From Anthostomella pinea (Eukaryota; Ascomycota; Sordariomycetes; Xylariales; Xylariaceae), in assembly GCA_963556695.1 (NCBI GenBank), contig CAUWAG010000012.1, positions 4,092,001 to 4,156,000 of the forward strand: DNA of 64,000 nucleotides, written 5' to 3'. Shown one piece after another: positions 30,608-41,589 of this stretch. A program made the position numbers and the translations under genes. Under the pieces are notes generated by a model that was given only the letters and a program-made list of their open reading frames with translations, was not told the DNA's origin and did not search any database. Position 1 is the stretch's first letter. Every line of letters starts with the position of its first letter.

Positions 30608-32368
30608 ATGAAGCTCGCGCTCAACATCCAGCCCCGACTCTGGGCGACGAAGGAGTATTGGAGGCTACACCCGTCGCGCGCCTCCTATGCGACCCATAAT
30701 GGCTGGTCCAACGGAGACGTCGACGTCGTTGCGGAGGATCAGCGCACGTGGAGGGCCGTCGACTACTTGTGGCTGTGGCTCTCTGATTCGGCCAACATCG
30801 GGACCATGCAGCAAGCTGGCTCTATTGTGGCACTCGGCCTGAGTTGGAGAGAAAGTGTCGTTGCCATGTACGTTCATGATCAAGCGTGGCACATCTTCAA
30901 GTCGGCCTCGGGGGCTAACATGCGGTAATAGAGCCGTGGGCAATCTGGTTATCGCAGCAGCGGTCACACTTAATGGTGCCATCGGATCACGCCATCATAT
31001 CCCTTTCTCGATCGCCTCAAGGGCATCGATGGGCTTCTACTTTTCGTACTTCGCAGTCGCCTCGCGTCTCATACTGGGGCTATTGTACTTTGGGTAGGTT
31101 CTGCTTCTCTGATACGAACACAACGGCAGCCGAAGTCTGACCTTGATATCAGAATAAATACCTACATCGGGGCTTCCTGCATGCTCATCATGCTGCGGGC
31201 GATATGGCCGTCTCTCAGCGACTACCCAAATGCCCTACCGGCTTCCGCCAGTGTTGCCAGCAGCAAGCTGATCGCTTACTTTGTCTTCTGGGTGCTCCAG
31301 TTCCCGCTGTTGCTGATCCACCCCAGGAAGATGCGATGGCTCTTCTTTGTCAAGTCCATCTGCGCCGTCGCTGCCGCTTTCGCCATGCTGGGATGGGCGG
31401 TACAGACAGGCGGGTCAGGGCCAGTATTTGACCAGACCAGCAAGCTCAGTGGCAGCAGCAAGAGCTGGGCTTATGTTGCGGGCATCAACATCGCCATCTC
31501 CGGCAAGACGACATTGGCGATCAACATGTCTGACCTGACACGATATGCGAAGCACCCATCGGCGGCATACTGGCAGATGCTCTTCATCCCCGTGGTCTAC
31601 TGGGTATTCTCGTTCATCGGCATCGTCATCGCGTCGGCCGGTCAGACCATTTATGGCAAGCTGTATTGGGACCCGACGGACATCATCGCCCTCTGGACGA
31701 GTCGCGCGGCGGCCTTCTTCTGCGCCTTCGCGTTCGGGCTTGCGACGCTGGGTACCAACATCTCGACGAACTCCATCGCGACGAGCAACGACTTCGCGTT
31801 CATTGCTCCGAGCTGGCTTAACTTGCGCAGGGGAGCCGTGCTGACGGCCTTCATCGGCGGCTGGGCGACGTGTCCATGGAAGGTGCAGGCGAGCGCAAAG
31901 AGCTTGACGACGTTCCTCTCGGGCTATGTCATCGTCCTCGCTCCTCTGATGGCAATTATGATCTCGGACTACTGGATAATTCGGCGTGGAGTACTCGACG
32001 TCCCGGCACTGTATCAAAACGAGGGGAGATACAAGTACCAGAGCGGTGTGAACTGGCGCGCTCTCGCCACCCTTCTGATCGTGGTGCCGATCAACCTTCC
32101 GGGGCTTATCCATGCGATCAATGCAGACGTCGTTGTGGGTGCGGGATACGCCCACTTCTACAAAGCCAGCTGGTTGACGTCGACGTTCATGGCTGCCCTG
32201 GTGTACACCACCATTAGCTTGGTATGGCCGCCTCGGAGCACATTGGGAAAGGATACAGAATCCGACATCTGTGGTCAGGAACACGATGCTGTGGGACGCG
32301 CGGAGGTCGCTGTCTCTGATGTTGAAAAGGGACAGATGTCGGAGAAATTCTTGGCGACGGATCAATGA
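30608..32368 (+). CDS. NCS1-family nucleobase/nucleoside/thiamine-type permease
   Basis: Exons 30608-30867, 30932-31093 and 31153-32368 (545 residues). Introns of 64 and 59 nt have GTACGT and GTAGGT donors, and the first a CTAAC branch. The start gives a short cytosolic N-terminus before WSNGDVDVV and EDQRTW, the NCS1 entry motif. About twelve hydrophobic segments follow. Recognisable parts are ALGLSWRESVVA, HHIPFSIASRASMG, NTYIGASCMLIMLRAIWPS and DYWIIRRG near the last third. The family imports uracil, uridine, allantoin, cytosine/purines or thiamine with protons; the Fur-type fungal branch is likely, but the substrate cannot be read off. The C-terminal tail is acidic and Lys-containing, as in permeases controlled by ubiquitination. 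It is head to head with the PfkB kinase gene. Confidence 0.92.
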
Positions 32369-32987
32369 ATGATAATGAATGACTGGGCCTGGCGACTTGA
32401 TCTTGGCTAAGGACTAATGACGCACCGCGAATCCTGGTTGCCGTCATCCGATTGCCACGGAAAAGATATCTTTGGACGAAGTAGCCGTTACGCCACACGA
32501 TAGGGGCCGTATAGGCGGCACAGCAAGGCATTCGCGCACCAACAGGGTCAACGTATGGCCGGGGACGGGGTCTATCAATAGAGAGGGACTTTCGTCTCTT
32601 AATTCGACGTATTGTGTATGCTCGAACGTCACTGCTATAATTATATACCACTGTCCCCCAGTCTTCGTGGCACAGACAATGAAGTTCTAATCCAGAATCC
32701 CATTGCCAAGCCGTGACGCCCTCCATTCTTGCATCCGTGTGCCTGCTGAACTTCTCATAGCGCGATGTCGGATTCTATAGGCGCGGCAAGGCGTTCTGCA
32801 GGAACAGCACGATTCACGCATTCCTGTATAGTCTAACCGAGTCTGTAATAAAAGTGGTCAGCGCTCTGCCTTGTGCCGATAGAACTTCGACTCCAGGATG
32901 CAAATCCATCCGCGTCAACCGGCTTCAATATGGTATCTTCTCAATTGACCCGTGTGCGCCTGACAACACCGAGACCGAGGGCTCCGG
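32369..32987. other. Intergenic, no gene seen
   Basis: Downstream of the permease gene and left of the solo LTR. A 170-codon minus frame at 32214-32726 partly overlaps the permease and is considered a shadow. Confidence 0.4.
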
Positions 32988-32992
32988 ACTTC

Positions 32993-33188
32993 TGTGAGAT
33001 TTCAAAGTGTTCTATTAAGGAGAGGAATTCCAGCTACTCTGGAGCGGCCAGAATGGCCCTATATATCCAAGATACTAAAGGAAAGGATACGTGGCCTTAT
33101 ATTGGCCACGTATGTGACAGAGTCACAGATGGGGATGGTGATCCTGAAGGATGACTATGGATGGGCTAACGTAGCCCAGAATCCAACA
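32993..33188 (-). repeat. Solo LTR of the copia family
   Basis: 196 bp, reverse orientation, matching the LTRs at 14806 and 19973 apart from a 2-bp shorter TA run and about one base change relative to the right LTR. It has its own 5-bp target duplication, ACTTC, at 32988-32992 and 33189-33193, so it is a full insertion later collapsed by LTR-LTR recombination. Confidence 0.95.
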
Positions 33189-33551
33189 ACTTCCCGCAAA
33201 TCCAAGCGGCACTTCACGATCCTGTATCGTTTGGGCAGGATTGGTGTTCATCAAGAACTCCACCATCGCCACCGTCATCGCCACCGTCATCGTCATGTCG
33301 TGACAAAATTAGCATCAGCCAAGACATTGTCTATGGGCCTGTTGGTCTCGAGCGTGTCGTTTTGCCTAGCTGTAAACTGTCTATATATGCTATGTCTGCT
33401 TCTCCGTGTCAGAGTATCAAGTTCGCATCATCATCAACTTCACCTTCAACAGCAAACCACAACTCCACCAATACGAATACCACCACACTCTCGACACCGT
33501 CTACTTCACCACCTCAGCCTCTCACATCTTCCCCGCAAAAACAGAGCCAGA

Positions 33552-34112
33552 ATGAAGATCACCGCCGCTTTCGTTACTTCGGTCCTGGCCTTTGTCACGG
33601 CCTCTTCCGCCACGGCCATCTCAGCCCGTGTTTCGCAAGCCGAATGGTCGCTGGAGTCGGTCACCGCGAAATCGGCGAACGCTCTTTGCAAAACCCAAAG
33701 CCATGCGAACCTGGGCGACATCTCGGAAAATGTGGACATGATCATCGCAAGCAGCCCGGGCCGCATGGTAAGTCATCCAGATCTTTCTCCACCTCAATAT
33801 CCGCAAACTCGCGCCGCTAACAAGTCCCTCTTCTCAATGTAGTACGGCCAAGACGAGCAGATCGCAGGCAAGAGGGACGCGGGCGGATCGAGCCCTGGCA
33901 TCATGATCAAGATCCAGGGGACGACGACGGAGTACCCGATCGAGCACATCAAGTACCTGCTGAACGGGTTCCACCTAAACGGCATCAACCGTTGCGGCGC
34001 CATCTCCATGGAATACAATACTTCTTTACCTGCCGACCAAAACGACGCCATGGTGAAGCATGGATGGTTGAAGATGGACTATACTGGTGACGTCGAGGTC
34101 GCAAATGCATGA
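33552..34112 (+). CDS. Small secreted protein, family unknown
   Basis: Exons 33552-33767 and 33843-34112 (161 residues); the 75-nt intron runs from GTAAGT to GTAG. Residues 1-22 form a signal peptide ending SATA. The mature chain has only two Cys (ALCKTQ and NRCGAIS), one in each exon, possibly one disulfide. KRD near the start of exon 2 may be a processing site. TATATATG lies at 33382-33389, about 170 bp upstream. Size, export signal and position 360 bp from a solo LTR are the pattern of candidate effector genes in plant-associated fungi, but nothing in the sequence shows a host target. The GTAAGT donor and matching phase make the splice model firm. Confidence 0.75.
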
Positions 34113-34119
34113 ACCAACA

Positions 34120-34620
34120 GAGTGAAGCCGCACTAGCGCTGGGGTCTTTGCACTGCTCGACACCAACTGTCGAGGGTTAAATGAGTGGTTCTACAGGGCA
34201 GCTAGGCCCACACCCGAATCTCCCTCCTACAACAACAATTTCAGAGGCATTCGCGGTGCGTGATCGAGTCACTCGCCTTAGAGTTGACGGGACGGCCTTG
34301 TCTGGCAGGCCTGCATTCAGGTTGTTGAGGGGGATCACTGAGTTGCTTCGTAATGTTTTGTCTATGTATTTTTGTGTACAGTATGCGGGGCTCTACATTC
34401 TGTTGTATTTCGGGGTATTCGCGTTGAATCCTTCCCTTGGGGTTGTGAAAGGAGGCTTCGATAGCATTGTTAATTGTATATTATTAGTTTCAAGCAAACT
34501 GTGTTTGAACTTCTGACAAGTGAACCCATGCTCCATCTCTAATCAACGTTGGCTGCTAACACATTGCTCGTGGGCTCGCTGTCTGTTGTGCCCTTGCTAC
34601 ATTAGGTACTTACTCCATCC
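34120..34620. other. Gene-free stretch
   Basis: One 111-codon frame (34181-34516) lacks any motif; I do not call it. Confidence 0.35.
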
Positions 34621-34623
34621 CAC

Positions 34624-34934
34624 TGTGACGAGCCGTCTAACCTATGAGGCTCAAGGGTTCTATAGGGTTTATGTTCTGAGGTAAGTCAACACAGGACGAT
34701 AGAGGCTTCTGTCAACTCAGAAGACACTCAGATGCTGGGGCTTGGTCTGATCCAGGGGATCACTGAATAGTCGAGTCGTCAAGAGATTCTTCTCACCTTA
34801 GGGTTGGCTAAGATGCTTAGGTTGATCACTGAGATAGAGACTGTCTATATTTCTAGCTAAGAAATGTCTATCCTTATATATCCAATCTCTCCCTCACTTA
34901 TGAGATGGATATGTTGGATATGTATGATCCAACA
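34624..34934 (-). repeat. Possible solo LTR of a second family
   Basis: Read on the minus strand this 311-bp segment starts TGTTGGATC and ends CGTCACA, and has an internal GGATATATAAGG, the layout of a copia-type LTR. At its start a perfect 13-bp inverted repeat (GGATATGTTGGAT and its complement, spacer 7) lies at about 34907-34940. No 5-bp target duplication was found, so boundaries are uncertain. Confidence 0.35.
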
Positions 34935-35985
34935 TATCCGTCACGTGATACCTAGGTCACGTGATCCTTGCTCTTGGTCCGTGGTCCGTGTGTCTTCCTG
35001 GTTCTCTTTTGTCCCTGTCTCTTCCATTGGGCCTGCCATCGGGCCTCTTTCCCTGTATGTCTTTGTTGGTTTGTAACACCCACAAGCCGTGTCATCTCCC
35101 TCGCTCCTCTCGTCGCCCACCTTGTGCATAGATAACCTCGTATGGCATCTACATACGTTATTTAGTGCGAACAGTCCAAGCTACCCGAGACCATCGCATC
35201 ACGGTTTTATTTGCTGTCGAGCTTCCCTCGAGACCTTCTAAGAGTTACGCTGGTATATGCCAGTCGTCCATAATGATCACCAGAAACGCTGAGCAGCGGC
35301 AATGAGAAATCATACAAAATGGATTTGTGTGCGTGTGTGTTTATAAGTCCGCAACTCGAGGGTATATGCTACTGCTGCTCAGTGCCCGGCCGTAAACTGA
35401 AAAGACGACGGTGATGAGGATGAGCTATCGACATTGGCGGCCCAGTCCGCTACAGTACAAGATCAAGACAGAGGCTTAGACCAACCGCCAATAACATGTT
35501 GCTCTCTATTGAACTTTAGGGGAGAGTTCTCCAGGCTTGTTTAACGTGGGAGAATGCTTCTTGGATTTGACTGTGCCATGCCCCGGTTGACGTACATAAT
35601 TGGACGACGGCATACGCCGACTCCGCTAGATAGATATCTACACGCTTGAACAACCTCGCTAGGACGGCATCCTCCATAAGCAGATATTTGACCTGTGAGT
35701 CCCGTCAAAGGGGCGCAGCACAGTTGAACCATTATGATTCATAGTGAGTTTGTGCATGACAAAGGCATTGGCACAGAGAACCGCAGCTCGACATGCCTCA
35801 TCTAGACAGCAAGATAGGTAGGTTGAACAGGTATAATAGACGACGCCGCAGGTGCAAATCGAGTTTCACTTTATACTCAGTCAATACAACAGCTCAATTG
35901 AACAGATCCCCTGCAGCAGCCCCTCCGAGTCCTCTAGCTGCGCTCAATCAGAACAAAAACAACAGCAACCATCCCGTAACGTCTC
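34935..35985. other. Gene-free stretch
   Basis: Contains two CACGTGAT motifs about 20 bp apart near 34943-34970, possible bHLH-factor sites. Frames before 35986 lack motifs. Confidence 0.35.
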
Positions 35986-37014
35986 ATGGTGGGACCAACA
36001 GCAACTGCAACCGCAACCACAACCACGTCAGCGTCTTCATCGTCATCTCTACTCTCAAGCCTTCGCCCCATGCCTCTTGCGACGCAATCACCATCGCGTC
36101 CCAACTCCTCCATGGAGACTGCCCTCGGTTCAACGACAGCTTCCACCGTTCACCCGTGCCTGCTCTGCAACCACGAATCACCGAATATGGATTCAAACCT
36201 CGTGCACATGCAGATCATGCACGCTTTCTCCATTCCCCACCAGGACTGTTTGCTGGTCGACCTGAACATACTAGTGCAGTACCTGCACCTCGTCGTCCAC
36301 GAGTACAACGAGTGCCTGTACTGCCACACGCAGCGCGGCGACGTAGAGGCAGTGCAGCAGCACATGATGAGCACGGGGCACTTCAGATTCGACATATCCG
36401 AGGGCAACTCCGAATTTCGCGACTTCTACGACTTTAGGCCTGGCAATAACACCGATTCCCGAGGCGACACCGAGTCTGTATCCGAGACCGAGACCGATTC
36501 TGACGATAGTGAGAGACAGACCCAGGTCTGGCAACCAAGACCACGCAGCTCGCCTTGTCGCGTCGAGCAGACGAGTCTGCGTCTGCCGTCGGGGAGGGTC
36601 GTAGGTCACCGATCCACGCCCGCATCACGCCCAACACGCCGGCGGAACCGGGCCCCTTCTCCCGAGACCGCAAGACCACCAGACAGCAGCATCAGCGACG
36701 AACCCTCATCAGAGCCAACCGTCGATGATCGGCCAACATCCAAGGCGATCACGAAGCAGCAGAAGCGCGACACCGTGTTCGCGGCCCAGCTCGCCAGCAT
36801 GCGCGCCAGCGACCGCAAGAGCATCGCGCACCTGCCAGCCTCGGAGCAACGGACGCTGATCGCGATGCAGCAGCGGCATATCGAGAAGGGGAAGCGCGCT
36901 GAGAATAGGTTCGCGGGCCATATGGACGGGTTGGGAAATGTGCTGTCGAAGGAGCAGTTTGTGAATGATGTGCCCGGGGGCAAGTCTCATAAGAATAGGT
37001 TCATGGCAGCGTAA
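35986..37014 (+). CDS. Rei1-like C2H2 zinc-finger protein lacking the usual N-terminal fingers
   Basis: 342 residues, no intron seen. After a Thr/Ser-rich start, CLLCNHESPNMDSNLVHMQIMHAF and CLYCHTQRGDVEAVQQHMMSTGHFRF form the paired C2H2 fingers of Rei1/ZNF622, separated by the IP...LVDLNILVQYLHLVVHEYNE linker of that family. Then come an acidic region (SETETDSDDSE), LRLPSGRVVGHRS (a conserved Rei1 motif) and a basic C-terminus. Rei1 is a cytosolic factor for maturation of the 60S ribosomal subunit. The standard first finger and its basic partner region are absent upstream, so this is either a truncated paralogue or a gene with an unseen 5' exon. Start choice between 35986 and in-frame ATGs downstream is open. 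Confidence 0.75.
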   Translation: MVGPTATATATTTTSASSSSSLLSSLRPMPLATQSPSRPNSSMETALGSTTASTVHPCLLCNHESPNMDSNLVHMQIMHAFSIPHQDCLLVDLNILVQYLHLVVHEYNECLYCHTQRGDVEAVQQHMMSTGHFRFDISEGNSEFRDFYDFRPGNNTDSRGDTESVSETETDSDDSERQTQVWQPRPRSSPCRVEQTSLRLPSGRVVGHRSTPASRPTRRRNRAPSPETARPPDSSISDEPSSEPTVDDRPTSKAITKQQKRDTVFAAQLASMRASDRKSIAHLPASEQRTLIAMQQRHIEKGKRAENRFAGHMDGLGNVLSKEQFVNDVPGGKSHKNRFMAA

Positions 37015-37810
37015 CTTGGACGTGCCTTGGATAGATAAGTATGTTTAGATGGACGATCATCTCATGAAATGGTTCAATGGCAGGGTCATCTTCATCCATG
37101 TGTGCAGCGTCAGTAGGCAGCTATAACTCGCATACACACCTTCACCGTCACTCATCTCCTCGACGATAGCCTACGACCAGAAGGTCGAGCGTCGTCTGAA
37201 CCATTAACAAGACGGACCGAGAGACCACGGAGTGTCAGCTTCTTTAAGTCGTATCCAGAAGAGTGGATAGTTAACGAGCACAAGGCTCGAGAACAAACCA
37301 AAGCTGCCAGCAGGTACATCCTTGAAGTTCAGCAAAGACGAGTATCTCAGCATCTTCTCTATCCTGTTCCCGAACCTACTGCCGAGCAGCCAACTAATCC
37401 TGCACCACATAAGCCGGGTAGATACGGGTTGCTGTCCCTTGCGGCAAGCCATGCTAACTATTTCGGGCGACAGCTCAACCTCGGTGTCCTATGCAGCACT
37501 CCCACCGGTGTCACCGACACCTAGAGTCGCGCCCCCCCAATCTAAGGCGGCGCGCGCGATGCTTGTAACAATACACCTACCAACAGAAACGAGGCGGGTA
37601 TGTTGATTGCCCTGACATGACACCGGATACACGAATGGAAATACACACCATGGGTTAAAGGGTCTGGATTTGGAGTACATAAATACATCTAAACTCACTT
37701 TTAGTCACATCTAATTGAGGAACAATAAATAATCTAACTTAAATCTCTGTGGCACGCAGTTTCCACATGCTTCTGTGGTGTAACGGCGCGCTTGCAGGAG
37801 CCTAAATATG
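37015..37810. other. Intergenic, no gene seen
   Basis: Short frames only. It ends at the first of two neighbouring MITEs. Confidence 0.4.
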
Positions 37811-37813
37811 ACA

Positions 37814-38028
37814 CACTCGGCCCTTATAAGTCTCCGTGCGCGCCATGTTAATAAGATTTTCCCGATCACCCGTAGAAATATCGAAAGACTGGAATAAGCA
37901 TACAGGAATAAGCAGCTCTGGTTTGATATGATACTCTTAATGCTTATTCCATGGTGCTTATTCCGATTCGATAAATTTACCTTTGTTCACTGCAAGGGTC
38001 GTGTACGGAGGCTTGTGAGGGCTCAGTG
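37814..38028. mobile_element. MITE copy A (mariner-type, 215 bp)
   Basis: Ends form an imperfect inverted repeat of about 28 bp built on CACTSRGCCCTYAYAAGYCTCCGT. The right side is flanked by TA (38029-38030); the left TA is changed to CA. The middle holds an inner inverted pair, GGAATAAGCA and TGCTTATTCC. No coding capacity. Confidence 0.8.
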
Positions 38029-38122
38029 TATGTGTCACAGTTAAAACATATACTATAGTCCTGGGACTCGATTAGGTGGACGGACAATGGGATGTTGGTG
38101 GACGGATCATGGAATGCAGGTA

Positions 38123-38296
38123 CACTCAGCCCTCATAAGTCTCTGTATGCGCGAGTCAGCAACACTGCAGATCACCAGTGGGATAGTTGGAAATACTGGA
38201 ATAGGCATATAGGAATAAGCAGGCTTCAGTATGATATACTACTTTTGATGCTTATTCTAGGGTGCTTATCCCAAATTGATGAATTTACCATTGGTG
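38123..38296. mobile_element. MITE copy B (internally shortened)
   Basis: Starts CACTCAGCCCTCATAAGTCT after TA (38121-38122). It follows copy A through the inner GGAATAAGCA / TGCTTATTC pair, then lacks about 40 bp before GGTG and TA (38297-38298). Confidence 0.7.
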
Positions 38297-38423
38297 TATG
38301 ATTCAACAATCGCTATGTACGTCTATCCAAGAAGTGCAAGTCCCGAACCAGGACAACATCTCAAAAGTACGCTCTCATTGCTAATATTGGGAACCCTCAC
38401 CACCACGCGATGCGCGCCCTTCC

Positions 38424-40731
38424 TCAATCAAAGCTGAAGGAGGGCGGCCGATCATCAACTTCGGTATCCCCAAATAGTCCGCTATTGGTGCTGCTCCAAT
38501 CGCAGGAGTCAGTCGTTATCTCGCTGCTGGACCAAGCTTCGCAAATGGAGCTTGGGGGCAGGTCTCCAGGGCCGGCCCAGGTGGGAAATACACTCGCCCA
38601 ATCCCGGATTGTTCGACTCAGCCTCGCATCATGAATGCCCTCCACAATGGCTACCTTCGTGAGTGGACGATGCCTTTGATGGCATCTTGTTGCTACCATG
38701 TACAACACTTGCTTGATATCCTTCTCGTCGAGCTCGTATTGGGCAAGATGTCTGATTTCTCCGATGGTTAGGGCTCTGCGCTGTTTGTCTTCGTCGGGTA
38801 GGAGGGGCGTGAGACTGAGAGCATTCGTCCACATGCGGAGGCGCTCTGTTCGGGCTGGATGTGACATTTCGATAATCTGGTGAGGATAGGGTTTAAGAAG
38901 GCGGTTGCCGAAGTCGTTCAGCGGGGGGAGTGACAGTATGCTCACGGTCTCATTGTGGGAAAGCAAGAGCACGATGTCCTGGAGCACCATCTTGTCGCTG
39001 TGGGCCCGTTCCGCTATGAGGTTCTCAACGTCCGTCACTAAATCGATGCCGTTCAAGTCTTTTGCCTTTCGAAGGACATACTTGAGCCCTGCCAGCATCT
39101 CATTTGTCGGGATTGTGCTTTCGGGTCTCCAGCGCAAGATGGGCTTTTGCAGATGCATAGCGTCTACTCTGTCAGAAAGTGTAAATAGGAATTCAGCTGC
39201 GGAAGAGGACTTACAGTTCTCCGCCACATATGTCTTCCCGGTCACGGGCATGAACGGCTTTCCATACAAGCCGACAAGCGGATAGTGGTGCTCTAACCAA
39301 TGTATCAGCCAAGAAAAGTCAACCTTCACTAGGATAAATGACTTTACGCCAAGGCGGAAACCTCTTGCGGTATTCCTCGATCCGGAATATTTCTTTCGGG
39401 GTCTTTGGCGTCCTTCCAAAACTGACGGTCTCGAAGACCTCGGGCCTCATAATAAAAGGTGCCGAGGGCTCAACGTCATTGTCGGATATGAGATTGACTA
39501 TAACCGATAGTAAGCACACAGAGAAATGTGGAGAGGGAAGCACATGGGAGGGCATGAGATAACTCACACCATACTTTTCCCCAATTGTCGTGACCAGTCG
39601 CCCGTGTCTTGTCGTATCCAGTCGCCAGTGGATATATGTACGATAGATCTCCCAGTTGGAGTACCTGTCGGAAAGCAGCACTACCGTCGGGGAAGAACGT
39701 GCAACTCAGATAATCCAGAAGACCTTGTCCCCTTCGCTTCATTTCCCCCTTCATACGGTGCGGGTCCTTCTCGAAGCTGAGCGGGTAGAAAGGCAAGTCG
39801 GTGATTTGTTTCTTCCCGGAGAATTCTGGCATCTCGAGTTGAAGGGTGCCCCACGTGAAATTGGCACCATCGAATCTCAATACCTCAGCGGCGAGTATGA
39901 AGGCGTTATGGCTGGGTCGCTCGTGGGAGTAGGTACCGACCACTTTGCACAGGAGTCTATCCTAGAGAAGATCGTTGCCAAACCGGTTTTGGACCACGAC
40001 GGGGCATCCTTTTGGGAAAAGGGTCCAGGCGGTCTGGGATGTTACCTTGCGCCCTTTTCTGAGTCGATTCTTTTCATCCCAGACTTCTGCAAACAACCAG
40101 TCCATGACGGTAATTAGTTTGCGTATGGAGCGATGGAGCGGGTTGCTAATACGTAGGGATGTGTAGTATCCCAAGATGGCATCATATGCAAAGTATAGCT
40201 CTTGAAACGGATACGTGAGGGTGATGGAAGACTCCGATTGACCTTGGACATTCTCCTTTAGCTCCAAGATGGGCATGATAGCCTTGTTGAGAAGGCGATC
40301 TGTCGACACGATCGTTTTTGGAATGCGCGACGATCCGCGCTTGATGTTACGTTTGACGTTGTCCCATCTCGTCTGGGGCTTTGGGGAGAAGGAGAAGGGA
40401 GGGAGGTGGTCTAATGCATCCAGGATCTTGAGTCAAAATGCAGCACTGTTGGGTCGACGTACGAGGCCAGATCACGGATGATTTTCTTCATCGCACCGAC
40501 TTGCTTCGATAGACTTCCCGGCAGGGGAGACGACAAGATCAAGGTGCGATTGCGATACGCCGCACACACGAGTGTAGTGACATCGTACTGATGTGGGTGA
40601 AGATGGTATGATATTTGAAACAATGAATCCTGTCGGATGCGAGCGAGCGTGTTGGTAGCTGATCGATATCGATGTCGGTATTGGTGTTGGTGTTGATGTT
40701 CGGTGAATGGAGCTGAAGAGGTTGGAGCCAC
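38424..40731 (-). pseudogene. Broken AAA+ ATPase gene of the fungal DUF7025-like type, with eroded ATP site
   Basis: Minus-strand pieces line up as one gene. 40731-40411 and 40440-39970 match the N-terminal region (TAWTLFPKGCPVVVQN) but are joined by a 1-nt frameshift near 40430. An in-frame TAG follows at about 39965. Then 39957-39520 (FDGANFTWGTLQLEMPEFSG), and three GT-AG introns lead to the ATPase part. There TGKTYVAEN stands where GPPGxGKT is expected, and DLVTDVENLIAERA stands where the acidic LLDEAD Walker B is expected. The lid helix region is still clear (IRHLAQYELDEKDIKQVLYMVATR). It ends at 38424. Damage in both the frame and the catalytic motifs points to a dead paralogue. MITEs flank it on both sides. 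Confidence 0.65.
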
Positions 40732-40860
40732 CAGGTGAACCAGCAGCCAAACTACGTCCGCTTTCTAACTCTCCATCGCAAGGGAGGAACAAATCACACC
40801 AACAGGGGGAAAGTGCTCCCTCACACGACAGGAAGGCACACGAAGCCTTCTGAGACGCTA

Positions 40861-41075
40861 CACTGAACCCCCATAAGTCTCCGTACACCCCTCATTCACC
40901 AAGCGAAAAGTGCGTTTACCATAAATGGGATAAGCACGCTGGAACAAGCATTAGAGGTGACTTCGTAGATCAGAGCTGCTTATTTCAGGGTGCTTATTCT
41001 ATAAGCATGGATATAGCATTGATATCCAAGAGTTTGATTGAGGCACGCCGAACGGAGACTTACGGGAGGTGACTG
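40861..41075. mobile_element. MITE copy C (215 bp)
   Basis: TA on both sides (40859-40860 and 41076-41077). Left end CACTGAACCCCCATAAGTCT, right end its imperfect complement; TAAGTCTCCGT is shared exactly. Inner GCTTATT segments as in copy A. Confidence 0.85.
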
Positions 41076-41589
41076 TACCGGGCTGCAATGTCCAATTAGA
41101 AACTGTCCAAGCTGGGTCGGGAATTCGCCAGCGACACTGATGCAATATGGACGTGAGGAATCTTCGCTTGAAGATGTTCGGCGTACCTTACTGATCATGT
41201 CCAGCTGGCTGATACGTGAGCGAACCAACTCTCGGCAGGTGCAAGCAACAAGGCGGCAACTGACAGGGCAGTCAACATAACATGGTATGCGCGAATGCTG
41301 TTTCTCGATACCAAATGCTTGCAGGTGGGCAGAGTACCGGAGTATTCTGCAGCAAGGTTCATCGGTCTGAAGAGAAGACACGATCTGTATGAAATCAGCA
41401 TTATGTCATTAATAGTATCGTGAGTGAACTCCTCTAGATCTACCACAAGCAAATAAAATTCGACAAAGTGCATGCCTCAATCTTGAAGTCTCCAAACTGG
41501 CCCCGAGAACCAAACTCGCTCAATCCTGCCCATGACCCAAATTTCCTGTGTCCTCATTTCCCATTTATGCATGTCGCGCCCACGAGGCC

